Assembly (NCBI GenBank): GCA_021464415.1
Contig: CM038468.1
Span: 2,170,001-2,234,000, forward strand
DNA length: 64,000 bases
Direction: 5' to 3'
Source of the DNA: Lonicera japonica
Lineage: Eukaryota; Streptophyta; Magnoliopsida; Dipsacales; Caprifoliaceae
Shown here: positions 11,319 to 23,162 of the stretch, piece by piece
Layout of the letters: each line of letters begins with the position of its first letter
How positions within the stretch are numbered: position 1 is the stretch's first letter
Notes under the pieces: generated by a model
The model's database searches: none
What the model was told of the DNA's origin: nothing
Seen by the model: only the letters and a program-made list of their open reading frames with translations
Made by a program: the position numbers and the translations under genes

Positions 11319-12811
11319 ATATTTCCATGAGTCATCACAATTAGGTGTATTTTTACTAATTAAATTAAAAGTTCAGACTTGAGACTTGGTGTTAAGAACG
11401 TAAGGTGTTGTTTGATAACAAAGTTTTTAGATTTAAGTGGTTTTAAAGTTATTTGTTAACAAAAAAAATTAAGTGCCAACTTAAGTTTCTGCACTTAAAA
11501 CTAAAAAATTTCATCTAAAATTTTAAGTGGTATTTCCTATTTAAAATTGAAAACTTAATTTTAAAGAGTGTAAAATACCTATTTTATCATTTTACATTTA
11601 AATAAATTACCATATTATCTAGCAACCCTTTAACTTTACTTTTAACTCTTTAGGTTATAGTTCCCAATTCGTAATCCATCATCTCGTATCTCTTCGTACT
11701 CCTTAGGGCTCTCAGCACAGCTATCGCCATACGCACGGGCCACTACTGCCACCATACCCAAATGGCTTAGCTTAGTTGAAAAGTTTAAATTATATGATCT
11801 CTTTTCTTTTTCTTTTTCTTTTCATTAAGAATCATGCAATCCAAATAAATTAATAAGGGAAAAATTGTCATACTAAAAAAATTTGATGTGTTATATTCAA
11901 ACAAACAATATTTTTTCAGATACAGTTTTTCAGAACTAAACAAACAATTTTTTAAATATCAGTTTTTTTAATTAAACGCGGCCTAAGACTTAATCGCTGA
12001 ACACATTTCTCGTCTTAAAAACCATTGAAACAATTTTGCGCTAGGAGAAGACAATATTTGGTATAATATATCTGCTTCGGAAATGATTTTGATTATTGCA
12101 TGATCGATATTTGTTCTAATTCTAGAAGACCCGTCACTTTTCTTTCTTAATAAGAATCTTTTTCTTTCAAAGGGAATCGTGTGATCATTGAAAGTTGTAT
12201 CATTATATTTTTACTTTCTAAACTATATATAGTACCAAACATTATCCATCCAATCCAAAATAGGATGCTATAGCTATGGAGCTAGGAAACGAAACATATC
12301 TGTGATGTGGATATGTTTCGTGTGATCGAAGGAAAATACGGTTGAGATTAGCAACCTCTTTAAATTGAAAGCTTGACATTGTCTCATGTCTAAGCCAGGA
12401 GTAAATTTTAGGTGGGGTTAAAAAAAAAAATTAAGCCAAATCAAACTCAATAATTATGTTTTTAGGCTAAATTTTTACTAAAATACTTTTTCATTCTATT
12501 TCGATATTTTGGAAAAGTTAAAATTGATATACTAAAATTAATTATATATTTTGAAATATTTTTATCAACTCAATATTCAACCTACTATAACCAACAAACA
12601 CATATATTAATCTAAATATTAATTTATCAAATAATAATTTAATAAGAAAATTAACCCCAATAATCAAATTTAACATCAATATTTAACAATTTAATAAGCA
12701 AATCAACTTCAATAATCAAATTTAATATAAATATTTAACAATTTAAAAAGCAAATCAACATTAATAAATACTAACCAACAAACAATTATATTAACAATTT
12801 AAGAAGCAAAT
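11319..12811. other. Gene-free DNA with a possible hAT-type MITE and AT-rich repeats
   Basis: About 11399-11990 starts AAGGTGTTGTTTGATAAC and ends with GTTTAATTAAACGCGGCCTAAG-like sequence, broadly resembling hAT MITE ends. No clean 8-bp TSD was found, so this is weak. From about 12650 to 12811 a roughly 60-bp AT-rich unit (containing AATAATCAAATTTAA and ATATTTAACAATTTAA) is repeated about three times. The family A solo LTR landed in this repeat, which resumes at 13675. Confidence 0.4.
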
Positions 12812-13674
12812 TGATGGGGTTAAATACTAATTTTACCATTGGCCTACAAAGATAATTAAACATTTTAATTGCCGGTAAAATTCTATTTTTATCCCCGGTG
12901 AAATCTCATTTTTACTCTCGGTAAAATCTCATTTTTACCCCCGGTAAAATCTTATTTTTACCTCCACACCTACCACATCTCACCTACCACATCTCACCTA
13001 CCTCACCTACCTCCACCAAAGATTACCTTTTGCCATTCATTTTTATCATATTTACCCTTTTTACCATTCTCCATTTACCTATAAATACCTCCTACCATTC
13101 ATTCATTCAACACACAACAAAAACATATCTTCTTTCTCTCTTAAGGTTCATCTATCTCTTCCAAGAGATATAAAGCCATTGGCAATACAAATACAAGCCA
13201 ATTCGAGAAGAAATAGAGGAGTCATATACTCTCTCTTTTCATACCCCCCCAGAAATAGAAGGGTCTTATACTCTCTATTTTCATACCCCAAAAAATAGAA
13301 GGGTCTTATATTCTCTATTTTCATACTCCAAAAAATACCAACAACCCTTATACACTCTCTCTCCTACACAGTTTATTATTTATTCTGTTGAAATATTTGT
13401 AATCCTAATTCTATACTTATAAATAGAATTAAGGAAATTATAGAGAGAGGGAAGTTGGTAGCTTGTATTATCATCCAAATTGATTGCCTTTGAGCTAATA
13501 CAACACAAGCACACACAAAAGGATGACGTACCACTGGAATATCATAAGCGCTACCGGGGGAACCTACCTTAAAAAAAAAGTCATGTGTTCATTATTGCGC
13601 CGCATTTATTTTTTATTCACCGATATTCGCTTATTGATTGGTTAATTATCTATTTCTAGATTTTGACACCATCA
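12812..13674 (+). mobile_element. Solo LTR, family A
   Basis: Same TGATGGGG...ACACCATCA ends as the element at 1794-5024, flanked by TSD CAAAT (12807-12811 and 13675-13679). It has four GGTAAAAT-type hairpin units (12872-12965), against two in the other copies, and an extra CATACCCCAAAAAATAGAAG unit near 13240-13330. Confidence 0.93.
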
Positions 13675-13679
13675 CAAAT

Positions 13680-14383
13680 CAACATTAAAACACCAAATTC
13701 TTAATATTCAAAATTTTAAAACAAAATTTATAAGATTATAAAAAGGAAATATAACCTAAAATACCGGAATAAATGAAGAATAAAGATGGAAAGAAGAGCT
13801 ACTGCATTGGTTGCTACTGCCAAAATAAAATGAAGACTGTGTTTTAAAAAAAAAAAAAAAAACAGTAGTGAAGACTGAATTCCTTTATGTTATTTAACTT
13901 ATAGCATAAAACCTAATATATATTACGCACATGCACCCTATACTTATAACCTACTAGCGCAAAACCTCCCACCCACAAAAACTGACCAAACTCCCAAAAA
14001 TTACGCCGAAGCCCCCGCACACAATACCTAACCAAGCTGCCAAACTTTCCTTACTTAACTTGTATTACGACGCCTGCCCCTAAACTTATAAGCTTGATTG
14101 CACACAGCGCCTTCTCCCAAAATTGCACAATGACCCCTAAACTTTTCCTTCTCACACAAAAACCCACACACTCTCTAAACATTTTCAAATGGTCCGGGTG
14201 GGGCCATCCAGTGCCTCCGCCTCTGGTCTAAGCCAACTACATTTGGTTACGAGTTAAACCCTGTAGATACAGCCTTTATTAGGATAAAATATTAATATAG
14301 AGATAAAATCATTATAGATACATTTAGTCTAGTACCATAAAAGTTTATTATAAGTGAGGGGATATAAAATTATTATCAAAGTA
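13680..14383. other. Gene-free DNA
   Basis: A poly-A run lies at 13846-13862. No coding or RNA gene was recognised. The CA-rich part (13960-14200) is low complexity. Confidence 0.5.
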
Positions 14384-15088
14384 TGTTGGGCTGGTCCAAC
14401 GCTTTAAAACCCACATGCCAGATACGATTCGGCAGTGTAATGGTCAAGGGGTCAACAGAGAGCCCCTTAGGCGCTGAAGTTATCGCCCTGTCGAGAAGGT
14501 TAGGAACTCGGCATATCTCGGTGCCAATCACATAGCATGACCAACACACATAGGAGAATAGAGAATGTACAGATAGATGTGACTGAATTTTACTCATTAT
14601 GAAGCATACGTGTGAGGCTACCAACTTGTGATGGAAGTCACCAATTCACGCCGTATTTCACCCGCTCTTGCAAAAAGCAACCACCAAACCCTGACATCTA
14701 TATAATATAAAAGTGACTGATCTTTAATGGAAATCATTTGACAATTAATAATGCGGGCCCACATTTTAGCCCCAACTGTCTTTTGGTTATTTGTTTTAAT
14801 AGAGCATTGTAATCCTAATTCTATACATGTATAAATAAAAAGGGATAGCTCTAAAATAGGGATTGAATCCTAGAACTCGAGAATCTAGATAGAGAAGGTG
14901 AGACAGAGAGAAAAGCTGGTAACTTGTCTTCTTGTATTAAACTCCATTCGTAACAGCAATAAAAGCCCACACACATACAAAGGAGAACATACTGCTAGTA
15001 GGCTTAAAAATCACTGGAAGAACTTACTTACAAACCAAATGACATTGTTGTATCTCTCTTATTACTAATGGTGCATTCATATCTAACA
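14384..15088 (+). mobile_element. Probable LTR related to family A layout
   Basis: Begins TGTTGGGCTGG and ends ATCTAACA. The inner order resembles family A LTRs: GTAATCCTAATTCTATAC, a TATAAATAAA box near 14830, AGAGAGAAAAGCTGGTAACTTGT, then CACACACATACAAAGGAGAAC. The flanking 5-mers do not match exactly (AAGTA against AGAAT), so the ends or its solo status are uncertain. Confidence 0.4.
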
Positions 15089-16182
15089 AGAATATCACTC
15101 CCGTGAGCACGGCTAAATTTTTCGCCATCCACAATATGAAAAATCGATCAATTTTAAAACAAGTAAAACAAATTTTAAAATAAAATTTTGTTACAAATAC
15201 AGTTCATGACCTATAATCTTGAACTTATATATTTTTCTGGGAAAAGTATAAATTTAAGAAAAATCAAGGTTCAATTTTGTGCACGAGGTTTAAATTAGAA
15301 CATGAGGGTTCATTTTGCAACAATCGCAACATTGAGGGAAACGTTGAAACAGCAGCCATATGTCCATAACTACTCCTTCAACTTGTACCTGCGAGCAGCT
15401 CGCTTCTCATCTTCACATTCAACATCAAATCCCCAATTCTTCTTCATTCATTCTCCTGTTTAGGTAAAGATATATTTTTTTGCTTATGGAGTTTTTTTAA
15501 TCTTTGTTTTGTGTTCATATTAGTACGGATTAAATACTTAATTAGTGGAATTAGATCTTCAATTGGCCCTTTTTTTTGATGAAATATACATTGCTTGATA
15601 ACTGTTATAGTTTGATATTGAAAATGAAATAAAGACTATTTTTTAGTAATTTTTTCGCAATTCTATTGAGTTCCAATTGCTTTGGATTTAGATTATCATT
15701 TGGCTCTTCAGTTCGAAATTTCCATTTTTAGTTAAACCTTATGTTGTTTGTGGGATTTACGTTTCTTGTGTTTACATTACGCTTATACGATTATGATTAC
15801 AGAATTAGTAGATTATGTTCCAGAATTCAATTGAATAGGGAGAATTCTCTTTCAAGCGACTATTCCCTAGATATGCACGTGCTGCTATTTATTTCCGAAT
15901 TGCATCAACTTCAATATTAAAATGAAGAATTTTGCTGAACACAATGAATGTTATGTTCTCCCTACAAATTTTCCACTTTAACGAGGAGATGTTAGTAGAT
16001 TATATTGTGCCCTTGTGCTTATTATCTAGTTTCAACTACTATCTTATGTTTAATTCGTTCGACATTTAGTTTAAGGGCTAAAATGATCTTTGGACTAACC
16101 ATTTACTTTTTTATTTTTCCCTCTCTATCTAATAGATATTGAATAAAAAGAATCTATTCTTCTGCACAGAAAGGCAACAGAC
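15089..16182 (+). promoter_or_regulatory. Upstream region and possible 5' UTR intron of the CNL gene
   Basis: A leader-like exon near 15400-15461 ends in a TTTAG/GTAAAG donor, and a pyrimidine-rich tract ends in CTAATAG at about 16134. A 5' UTR intron of roughly 0.67 kb just before the CNL start at 16183 is therefore plausible. The core promoter is not clear. Confidence 0.4.
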
Positions 16183-19100
16183 ATGACCGAAATTCTCAAT
16201 AGTGCTGTTGCGGAAGGGATCATAAGCAAGGTACTTTCACTTGTAGCCAAAGAGGTGAGCCTTGCTTGGGGTTTTAAGAGATACCTCAAAAGGCTTGCTG
16301 AAAGGGTGTAAATGATTCAGGCTATAGTCTCTGATGCTGACAGCAAGCAACTGACGTTGAAATCTGTGAAACTTTGGCTGAAAAAACTCAATTCTGCAGC
16401 TTATGATGCCGATGCCGTGTTGGACGAGTTCACTTATGAAGTTCTTCGCCGGAAGGTAGAGCAGAATGATCGAATCAAGAACAAGGTACAGGACTTCTTT
16501 TCTCCATTAAAAAACCAACTTGCATTTCGTATAAGTATGGGTCACAAAATTAGGTCGGTGAGATAGGACTTAGGATGGTGGAATTGATGAGTGGCACTGT
16601 TGAACCTAAGGAAATCCGATTGACCCATCCGTATATAGACAAGTCAAAAGTTGTGGGAAGGTACAAGGATATGTCGATTCTAGTGGATATGTTACTTGGT
16701 TTAAATAATGAAAAGGGTTTACCAATCATCAGCATTGTGGGAATGCCTAGTCAAAGGAAGACGACCCTCGCTCAGTTGGTATATAAGGATCCGATGGTGG
16801 TGAGTCATTTTGACCTAAGAATTTGGGTTTGTGTGTCTGCTGATTTTGATATCCCTAGGCTTTTAAACCAAATGGTAGAATCTCTCACCGGAACCAATCC
16901 CCATATTTCAAATATTGTAGGGCTGACAGAGAATTATCTTGTAGGAAAACTGAAAGGAAAAAAATACTTGCTTATATTAGATGACATATGGAATTAGATT
17001 CCAGAGAAACGGGATTGCTTGGTAAATGCTTTGCTATGAATAGGTGGTTCTATGGGAAGCAAAATAGTGATAACCACTCGCAGTGATGCTGTTACTTCAA
17101 TCATGCAAACAACTCACACATATCAGTTGCTAGGACTATCAGAGGATGACAGTTGGTGCCTGTTTAAACAAAAAGCATTTGCAAATGGTGGTGCAACTGA
17201 GACTGGTAGTTTTATGACTATAGGTAGAGAGCTTGTTAAAAGGTGTGGGGGTGTTCCATTAGCAATAAGTGCTTTAGGAGGTTTATTACACTCTAAAAAA
17301 TTGGAAAGTGAGTGGTTGTCAATCCAAAATAGCAATATATGGGATTCTCAGGAAAATACAAGTGGAGTCATAACCACCTTGAAGTTGAGTTATAATAATT
17401 TGTCGTCAGCTTCTTCGAAGCAGTGTTTTTCATATTGTTCGGTGTTTCCTAAAGATTCTGACATCAAAAAGGATAAATTAATACAACATTGGATGGCCAT
17501 CGGTTTGCTTAATCCTCATAAAGGAAGTCATTTGTTGATGGAGGATATTGGGAACTCCTATTTTAAAACTTTGTTATGGAACTCTTTGTTACAAGATGTA
17601 GTGAAGGACGAATGCGGGAACATTATAGGCTGCAAAATGCATGATCTCGTCCACGATCTTGCACAGAACACTACAAAGGATTATTACTCAGTTGTGGAGG
17701 GTGGCAAGGTGAATGATGTTTCTGATGTTATTCAGTTATCACGGATTCCTGCCTCTGGTAATATAGAAGAATGTTCAAAGAGGAGTTTTCCGAGGTTACA
17801 AACATTGTGTATGTTGAATGGTGTCATTGGTAAAATGTTCACAAAATTTAGATGCTTACGGGTTCTAATTTTGGATAATTATGAAATCAAAGTGTTGCCA
17901 AGTTCAGTCGGAAAGTTGAAACATTTAAGATATCTTGACATTAAGCAGACTTTGATCCATGCTCTGCCTGAAAGCATAGGTAAGTTGTACAATTTGCAGA
18001 CCTTGAGAGTTTTTTATTTGGATGTGCTTCCCAAAAAGTTCTGGAATTTGATTAGTTTGAGACAATTTTATACTAGCAATTTGCTTTGTCATAATGAATG
18101 CATATTTACTGGGGTCCGGCAGTTGACTTGTCTTCAGATATTGCCATTATTCATAGTTAATAGAGAACAGGAATGCCACATAGAGGAGTTGGGAGGCTTG
18201 AATAATCTTAAAGGTGAATTACGAATTTATGGGCTTGAGGACGTGAAGAGCCTAGAAGAAGCCAAAAGTTCAAATTTGCCGAAAAAGTCAAGCATCGACG
18301 CTTTGGAGTTTCACTGGAAGTCCCACCACGAGTACGATAATCATGTCTTGGAGGGTCTCGAACCTAACTCGAATTTGAGAAATTTTCATTGTGGATGATG
18401 ATGGGAAGTCGGTCTCTACTAGTACTTAACAGCTTGGTGAGGATCAAATTGGACGGCTGCACAAGATGTGAGAAACTCCCAACGGTCACCTTCCGAATCT
18501 CAAGTTTATCGAGATCAGGGGAATGCGTAATCTGAGACATATTGGGCCTGAATTCTATGGGACGAATAATGCAACCAGTAGTAGCACTGAAGCAGCAGCT
18601 GTTATGATATTTCCATCACTAAGAGAACTCACTCTAAGTCATATTTTTTATCTAAAGGAATGGTCAGAGGCAGTGCTCCCGTCCCCTTTATTTAAGGTAT
18701 TTCCTTGCCTTTTGAAGTTGAAAATAAAAGAATGTTACATGCTGAGAAGAATCCCAAGCCATTTTTCATCAATTACTCAATTGGAAATTGACGGAAACAA
18801 GAGTGGCCGGCCATTGGGAGGCTTGTTGAGAAACGGGACCTCACTTCGAAGTTTGGTCATCCAATCTTGTGACAAGGAGTTGTGTTTGGCTAAAACACCC
18901 TACAATCCTGCACACATCTCTCGGGGATTTGACCATTAGTAAGTGAGGTGCTCTAGTGTCTCTTCCAGACTTGCACTTTCTAACCAGACTTACAAGCTTG
19001 ACCTTAGGTGCATTCTCTGAGGGGCTTGATTATTTTCCATGGCCCTCATCCTCCTCCTCTTTGTCCTCGTTGCAACGACTACATTTGATTGGGTGGCCGA

Positions 19101-19402
19101 AGCTTGAGTCTTTGCCTGAGCCACTTCAGCACCTCTCTTCATTGACAGAGTTGTGGTTAGAGGAATTTTATGGGTTGGAGGCTCTCCCAGACTGGCTGGG
19201 AAGCCTCTCGTCTCTTGAAGTTTTGAAGATTTGGGCTTGCAAGAAACTGACGACTCTGCCCACAGTGGAAACAATGCAGTGCCTCACCAAATTACAATAC
19301 CTTAATGCTATCTATAGTCCTCTTTTAAAAGAAAGTTGCGCCGAAGGAAGCAGCTCAGAGTGGCATAAGATTGCTCATATCTCTAACTTGATCATCTCTT
19401 GA
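16183..19402 (+). pseudogene. CC-NBS-LRR (RGA-type) disease-resistance gene, degraded
   Basis: CNL receptors detect pathogen effectors in the cytoplasm and trigger immunity. Domains in order: Rx-type coiled coil (from ATG 16183), NB-ARC with RNBS-A (FDLRIWVCVSADFD), kinase-2 (LLILDDIWN, ends 16994), RNBS-B ([11 protein letters not shown]), GLPL ([12 protein letters not shown]), MHD ([12 protein letters not shown], about 17632), then LRRs to 19402. Damage: TAA at 16309, a deletion with frameshift near 16560, TAG at 16995, TGA at 17034, a frameshift near 18390 and another near 18945. The P-loop reads GMPSQRKTT instead of GMGGxGKTT, so nucleotide binding would fail. Kinase-2, GLPL and MHD remain. 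The family is certain, and the gene is almost certainly dead. Confidence 0.95.
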
Positions 19403-20070
19403 CGGTTCAGCCTCTCGGTATGTTAATTGTCTCCTGCCCATTTGTATTTGCTTTTTTGTATCGCCTAGCACTTGTATGATTTTGTTGCTCGCTTGGTACA
19501 ATATTTTAATATCCATTTTCATCCGTTGGTATTTACCATTCCTTTATAATTATCATTCTACTTTATGCATTAATTTAGGTCTCTTTACAATTACATTGGA
19601 AACAATAATTTGCTGTTTCATGAATTGGCCAAATGGACAATTGAGACATCAAGCAACGCACAATACTTTATGCTAACATTTTACTATTAAACAGTTATTG
19701 GTACAACCACAAATATCTGTAAATTGCTAGTAATAACGATTTCATGGGTAAATTTGTTTTCTTAACTAGAATATTTTGGGGAAACCAACTTTCATTCCAT
19801 GGCTGATAATATTATGATTTTTATCTACTATTATATTTCTTCAAAAATATTATGATGTTTCCAACTATAAGAATGTAAGATGTTTAGATAAGAGAAAACT
19901 ATATTAATAAACAAGAAAGCGTAGAAGGAAAGTACATTATTTATTTCGCATTTATAAGCGAATTGTGATATATATATATATATATATTTTAAATTATATG
20001 TCTATTGGTGTTGAATGTATGTAGATCACAACCTGATATTTCTTTAATTATACTACTCTTCCACTTGTAG
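19403..20070. other. 3' flank of the CNL gene, gene-free
   Basis: AT-rich. The phrase around 19740-19800 (ATTTCATGGGTAAATTTG, then GGAAACCAACTTTCATTCCATGG) recurs in diverged form near 25150-25215, marking repeated CNL 3' flanks. An AT microsatellite lies at 19970-19990. Confidence 0.6.
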
Positions 20071-20418
20071 AACCACTCCTCCGCACAGCAACTATGGATC
20101 ATTGGATTGCCAAAGCTTGAGTAATTTCCTCAGCGCCTCTCTTTCTTGACCCATTTGTGGTTATGTGTTTTGATGGGTTGGAGGCTCAACCAAACTAGCT
20201 GGCAAATCTCGTCTCTTCAATTGCTGGATATTTTGAAATGCAAGAAATGCAAGAAACTGACGATGATGCCCACGGTGGAAGCAATGCAGTTCCTCACCAA
20301 TTTAAGAAAGCTGGAGATTTCAAATTGTCTCCTTCCAAAAGAAAGGTTCAACAAGAAAAGCGGCCCAAAGCGGCAAAAGATTGCTTCTAAAAGGACAACA
20401 CGTAAATTGGTATATTAA
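20071..20418 (+). pseudogene. Truncated duplicate of the CNL C-terminal LRRs
   Basis: The segment matches the end of the gene at 16183: CKKLTMMPTVEAMQFLTNLRKL corresponds to CKKLTTLPTVETMQCLTKLQYL, and PKERFNKKSG..RQKIA to LKESCAEGSS..WHKIA. It lacks all upstream domains and has stops in its first part. It shows partial duplication of the gene's 3' end. Confidence 0.85.
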
Positions 20419-20929
20419 TCATCTCTTTTCATTTTATCCTTTCCTCTTTTCAAAAGTAATGGAGAACATTTGAATTCATCTGCACTGTACCATAAACAAC
20501 CTCAATGTCAACATATGCTTTCAACCCTTGAACAGAAAACAGCTTTCTTTAACTATAATCCGTCCAATATTTCTCTTTAAAAAGAACTTCAGCTGAACAG
20601 ATATTTCACTGTTGTTTCACTGTTCTATCATATGTCCCCAAGGAACAAGTAAACACATATGTTCATCCTATTGTTTCACTATTGAAAATTGGTTTCAGTT
20701 ACATATAGGGCTGTGCAAAAAATACCAAAAAACCGAAATTACATGTTTTGCAGATTTGCTACAGTTTAAGGTGAATTTGTGTATATATCTAACTTGTTTA
20801 GAGCTAAATATATGTATGTAGGGTTCTTATTTGATGTGAATTTTTTCATTTCTGAAATTAGATTCTTACAAAACTTGAATGAGTTTGAATCAAAATTAAC
20901 CGAACAGTTCACACCCTAATTACGTTTAT
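20419..20929. other. Repeated CNL downstream flank, gene-free
   Basis: Contains a diverged copy of the flank motif TATTGTTTCACTATTGAAAATTGG also seen near 25055. No gene recognised. Confidence 0.5.
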
Positions 20930-21350
20930 ATATATATCTATCGACCTAAGCTATAAAGAGAAATTTCCTCACTTTAGCTAAAAGAAGGGATGCATATTTG
21001 GAGGGGTAAATAGATGAAATTTGTTTTAAAACTTTGTAGAGATGATCTATATAGTGAATAGATCACTTCCACTAAATTTGATAAAAAAAACTCAACATAG
21101 AAATGGGTGTATTGAAAAATTGATGTATATGCAAATTTTCAATCGTTGAAATTTTTGATGATCATCGCACCTACTTCTAGGTTGAATTTTTCAATGAAAT
21201 TTTATGGAGATCATTTATTCATAATATAGATCATCTGTACAAAATTCCATAAAATAATTCATCAATAAACCCATCTAAATAGGAATCCCTTCTTTTTGTT
21301 AAAGTGAGAGAATCTCTCTTTATAGCATAACTCTATATCTATATATTATT
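20930..21350. mobile_element. Fold-back MITE with long inverted repeats
   Basis: The left arm (about 20945-21080: GCTATAAAGAGAAATTTCC, then AAAAGAAGGGATGCATATTTGG) is the inverted complement of the right arm (about 21190-21335: AGGAATCCCTTCTTTTTGTTAAAG, then CTCTTTATAGC), giving arms of more than 130 bp. The right tip is duplicated again at 21351-21411. The superfamily is not certain. Confidence 0.65.
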
Positions 21351-21450
21351 TTTGTTAAAGTGAGGGAATCCCTCTTTATAGCCTAACTCTATATCTATAT
21401 ATATTATAGTCAAAGTTTGTATCATGGAATTGAAGTTGACTTAAATAATA

Positions 21451-21672
21451 CTCCCTCCGCCCCACAAAGATAGACCCATTTTTTTTTCACATAGATTAAG
21501 AAACTTCATTTAATGTAATTGGAACCATAATCTTTTTACACATTTTTCCCATTATACCCTCATTTATTGTACTATAATAAATGCATTGGATTAGAAGATG
21601 AATACACATTTTTTTTATCTTTCCTTTGGAGATGGATATTTATTAGGTAAAATTAATTGTTTTGGAATTGAT
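21451..21672. mobile_element. Stowaway-like MITE end, probably cut by a LINE
   Basis: CTCCCTCCGCCCCACAAAG preceded by TA is the classic Stowaway/Tc1-mariner MITE terminus. No matching right end was found before the LINE tail at 21673. Confidence 0.45.
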
Positions 21673-21704
21673 AACAACAACAACAACAACAAGCCTTTAT
21701 CCCA

Positions 21705-23162
21705 CTAGGTGGGGTCGGCTACATGGATCAAACAAGGCCATAGTGGCCTGTCATGAATCATATCTATAGTGAAACCATTTTCCTCTAAATCCTTCTTAAT
21801 AGTTTTACCTATAGTTTTTCCCGGTCTTCCTCTGCCTCTAACAACTAGGCTTCCCTCCATATGATCAACTCTCCTTACCACGGCATCTACCGGTCTCCTC
21901 CATACATGACCAAACCATCTAAGTCGAGATTCAACCATCTTTTCTGTAATAGGTGCCACCCCAACTCCCTCTATGATGGTATCATTCCTGATCCTATCTT
22001 TCCTATTCTTGCCACTCATCCATCTCAACATTCTCATATCAGCTACATTTAGTTTATTCTCGTGTTGGCTTTTGACCGCCCAACACTCAGTCCCATACAA
22101 CATCGTTGGTCTAACCGCAGTACGATAGAATTTTCCTTTTAACTTGAGTGGTACCTTTTTATCACATAACACACCCGAAACTTTCCTCCATTTCAACCAC
22201 CCTGCTTGAATCTGGTGGTTTACATCTCCCTCTATCTCCCCATCTTCTTGTATAATGGATCCAAGATACTTAAACTGAGTGACTTGTGATATGCCATTGT
22301 CCCCAACTTTTACCTCTAATTTAGGAGTGCTCCGCCTTTTACTGAACTTGCATTCCATATATTCTGTCTTACTTCTGCTTAAACGAAAGCCATGCGCTTC
22401 TAAAGCTTGTCTCCAAGTTTCCACATTCCTATTTAGCTCTTCTCTGGACTCACCCACTAGGACAATATCATCTGCAAATAGCATACATCGCGGTGCTGGC
22501 TCTTGAATGTGTTCCATGAGTACATCCAAGACCAAGGTAAACAGATAAGGGCTCAAAGCTGACCCTTGGTGTAGTCCTATAGTTATAGGAAAATCTTTTG
22601 TGGACCCACTATGTGTTCTCACACTAGTCTTAGCTCCCTCATACATGTCCTTGATACCATGAATATAGGCAATCCTAACCCCTTTCTTCTCTAGGGCTTT
22701 CCACAAAATCTCTCTTGGTACCCTATCGTACGCCTTCTCCAAGTCAATGAAAATCATGTGTAGGTCCTTTTGATCCTTCCGATATTGCTCCATCAAACGC
22801 CGCAACAAGTAAATTGTTACCATGGTCGACCTTCCGGGCATAAAACCAAATTGATTATCTAAAATACTGGTTTCCTTTCTTAGTCTCCGCTCAATCACCC
22901 TTTCCCATAACTTCATAGTATGGCTCATGAGTTTAATCCCCCTGTAATTGGCGCAATTTTGTATATCCCCCTTATTCTTATAAATCGGGATTAGGGTGCT
23001 TCTCCGCCATTCTTCCGGCATCTTCTTTGATCTCAATATCTCGTTGAAAAACCTTGTGAGCCAACCAATGCCTTTATCACCTAGACCCTTCCAAACCTCA
23101 ATAGGTATACTATCTGGCCCAACTGCTTTACCACTATCCATTCGTTTCAATGCTTCTTTCAC
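21705..23162 (-). CDS. LINE reverse transcriptase domain (RTE clade), open fragment
   Basis: A 485-residue open frame carries the RT of an RTE LINE, which copies its own RNA at a nicked target. Visible motifs: KNKGD and NYRGIKL near the start, FGFMPGRST, the catalytic [24 protein letters not shown], and the active-site [10 protein letters not shown] thumb/C-terminal region follows, ending at VADPT just before the (TTG)n tail. The RT motifs are intact, but the frame is separated from the endonuclease by several breaks (23163-24064), so the element cannot make a complete protein. The start given is only the first Met of the open stretch, because the natural protein begins at 24642. Confidence 0.9.
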   Translation of the reverse strand: MKEALKRMDSGKAVGPDSIPIEVWKGLGDKGIGWLTRFFNEILRSKKMPEEWRRSTLIPIYKNKGDIQNCANYRGIKLMSHTMKLWERVIERRLRKETSILDNQFGFMPGRSTMVTIYLLRRLMEQYRKDQKDLHMIFIDLEKAYDRVPREILWKALEKKGVRIAYIHGIKDMYEGAKTSVRTHSGSTKDFPITIGLHQGSALSPYLFTLVLDVLMEHIQEPAPRCMLFADDIVLVGESREELNRNVETWRQALEAHGFRLSRSKTEYMECKFSKRRSTPKLEVKVGDNGISQVTQFKYLGSIIQEDGEIEGDVNHQIQAGWLKWRKVSGVLCDKKVPLKLKGKFYRTAVRPTMLYGTECWAVKSQHENKLNVADMRMLRWMSGKNRKDRIRNDTIIEGVGVAPITEKMVESRLRWFGHVWRRPVDAVVRRVDHMEGSLVVRGRGRPGKTIGKTIKKDLEENGFTIDMIHDRPLWPCLIHVADPT

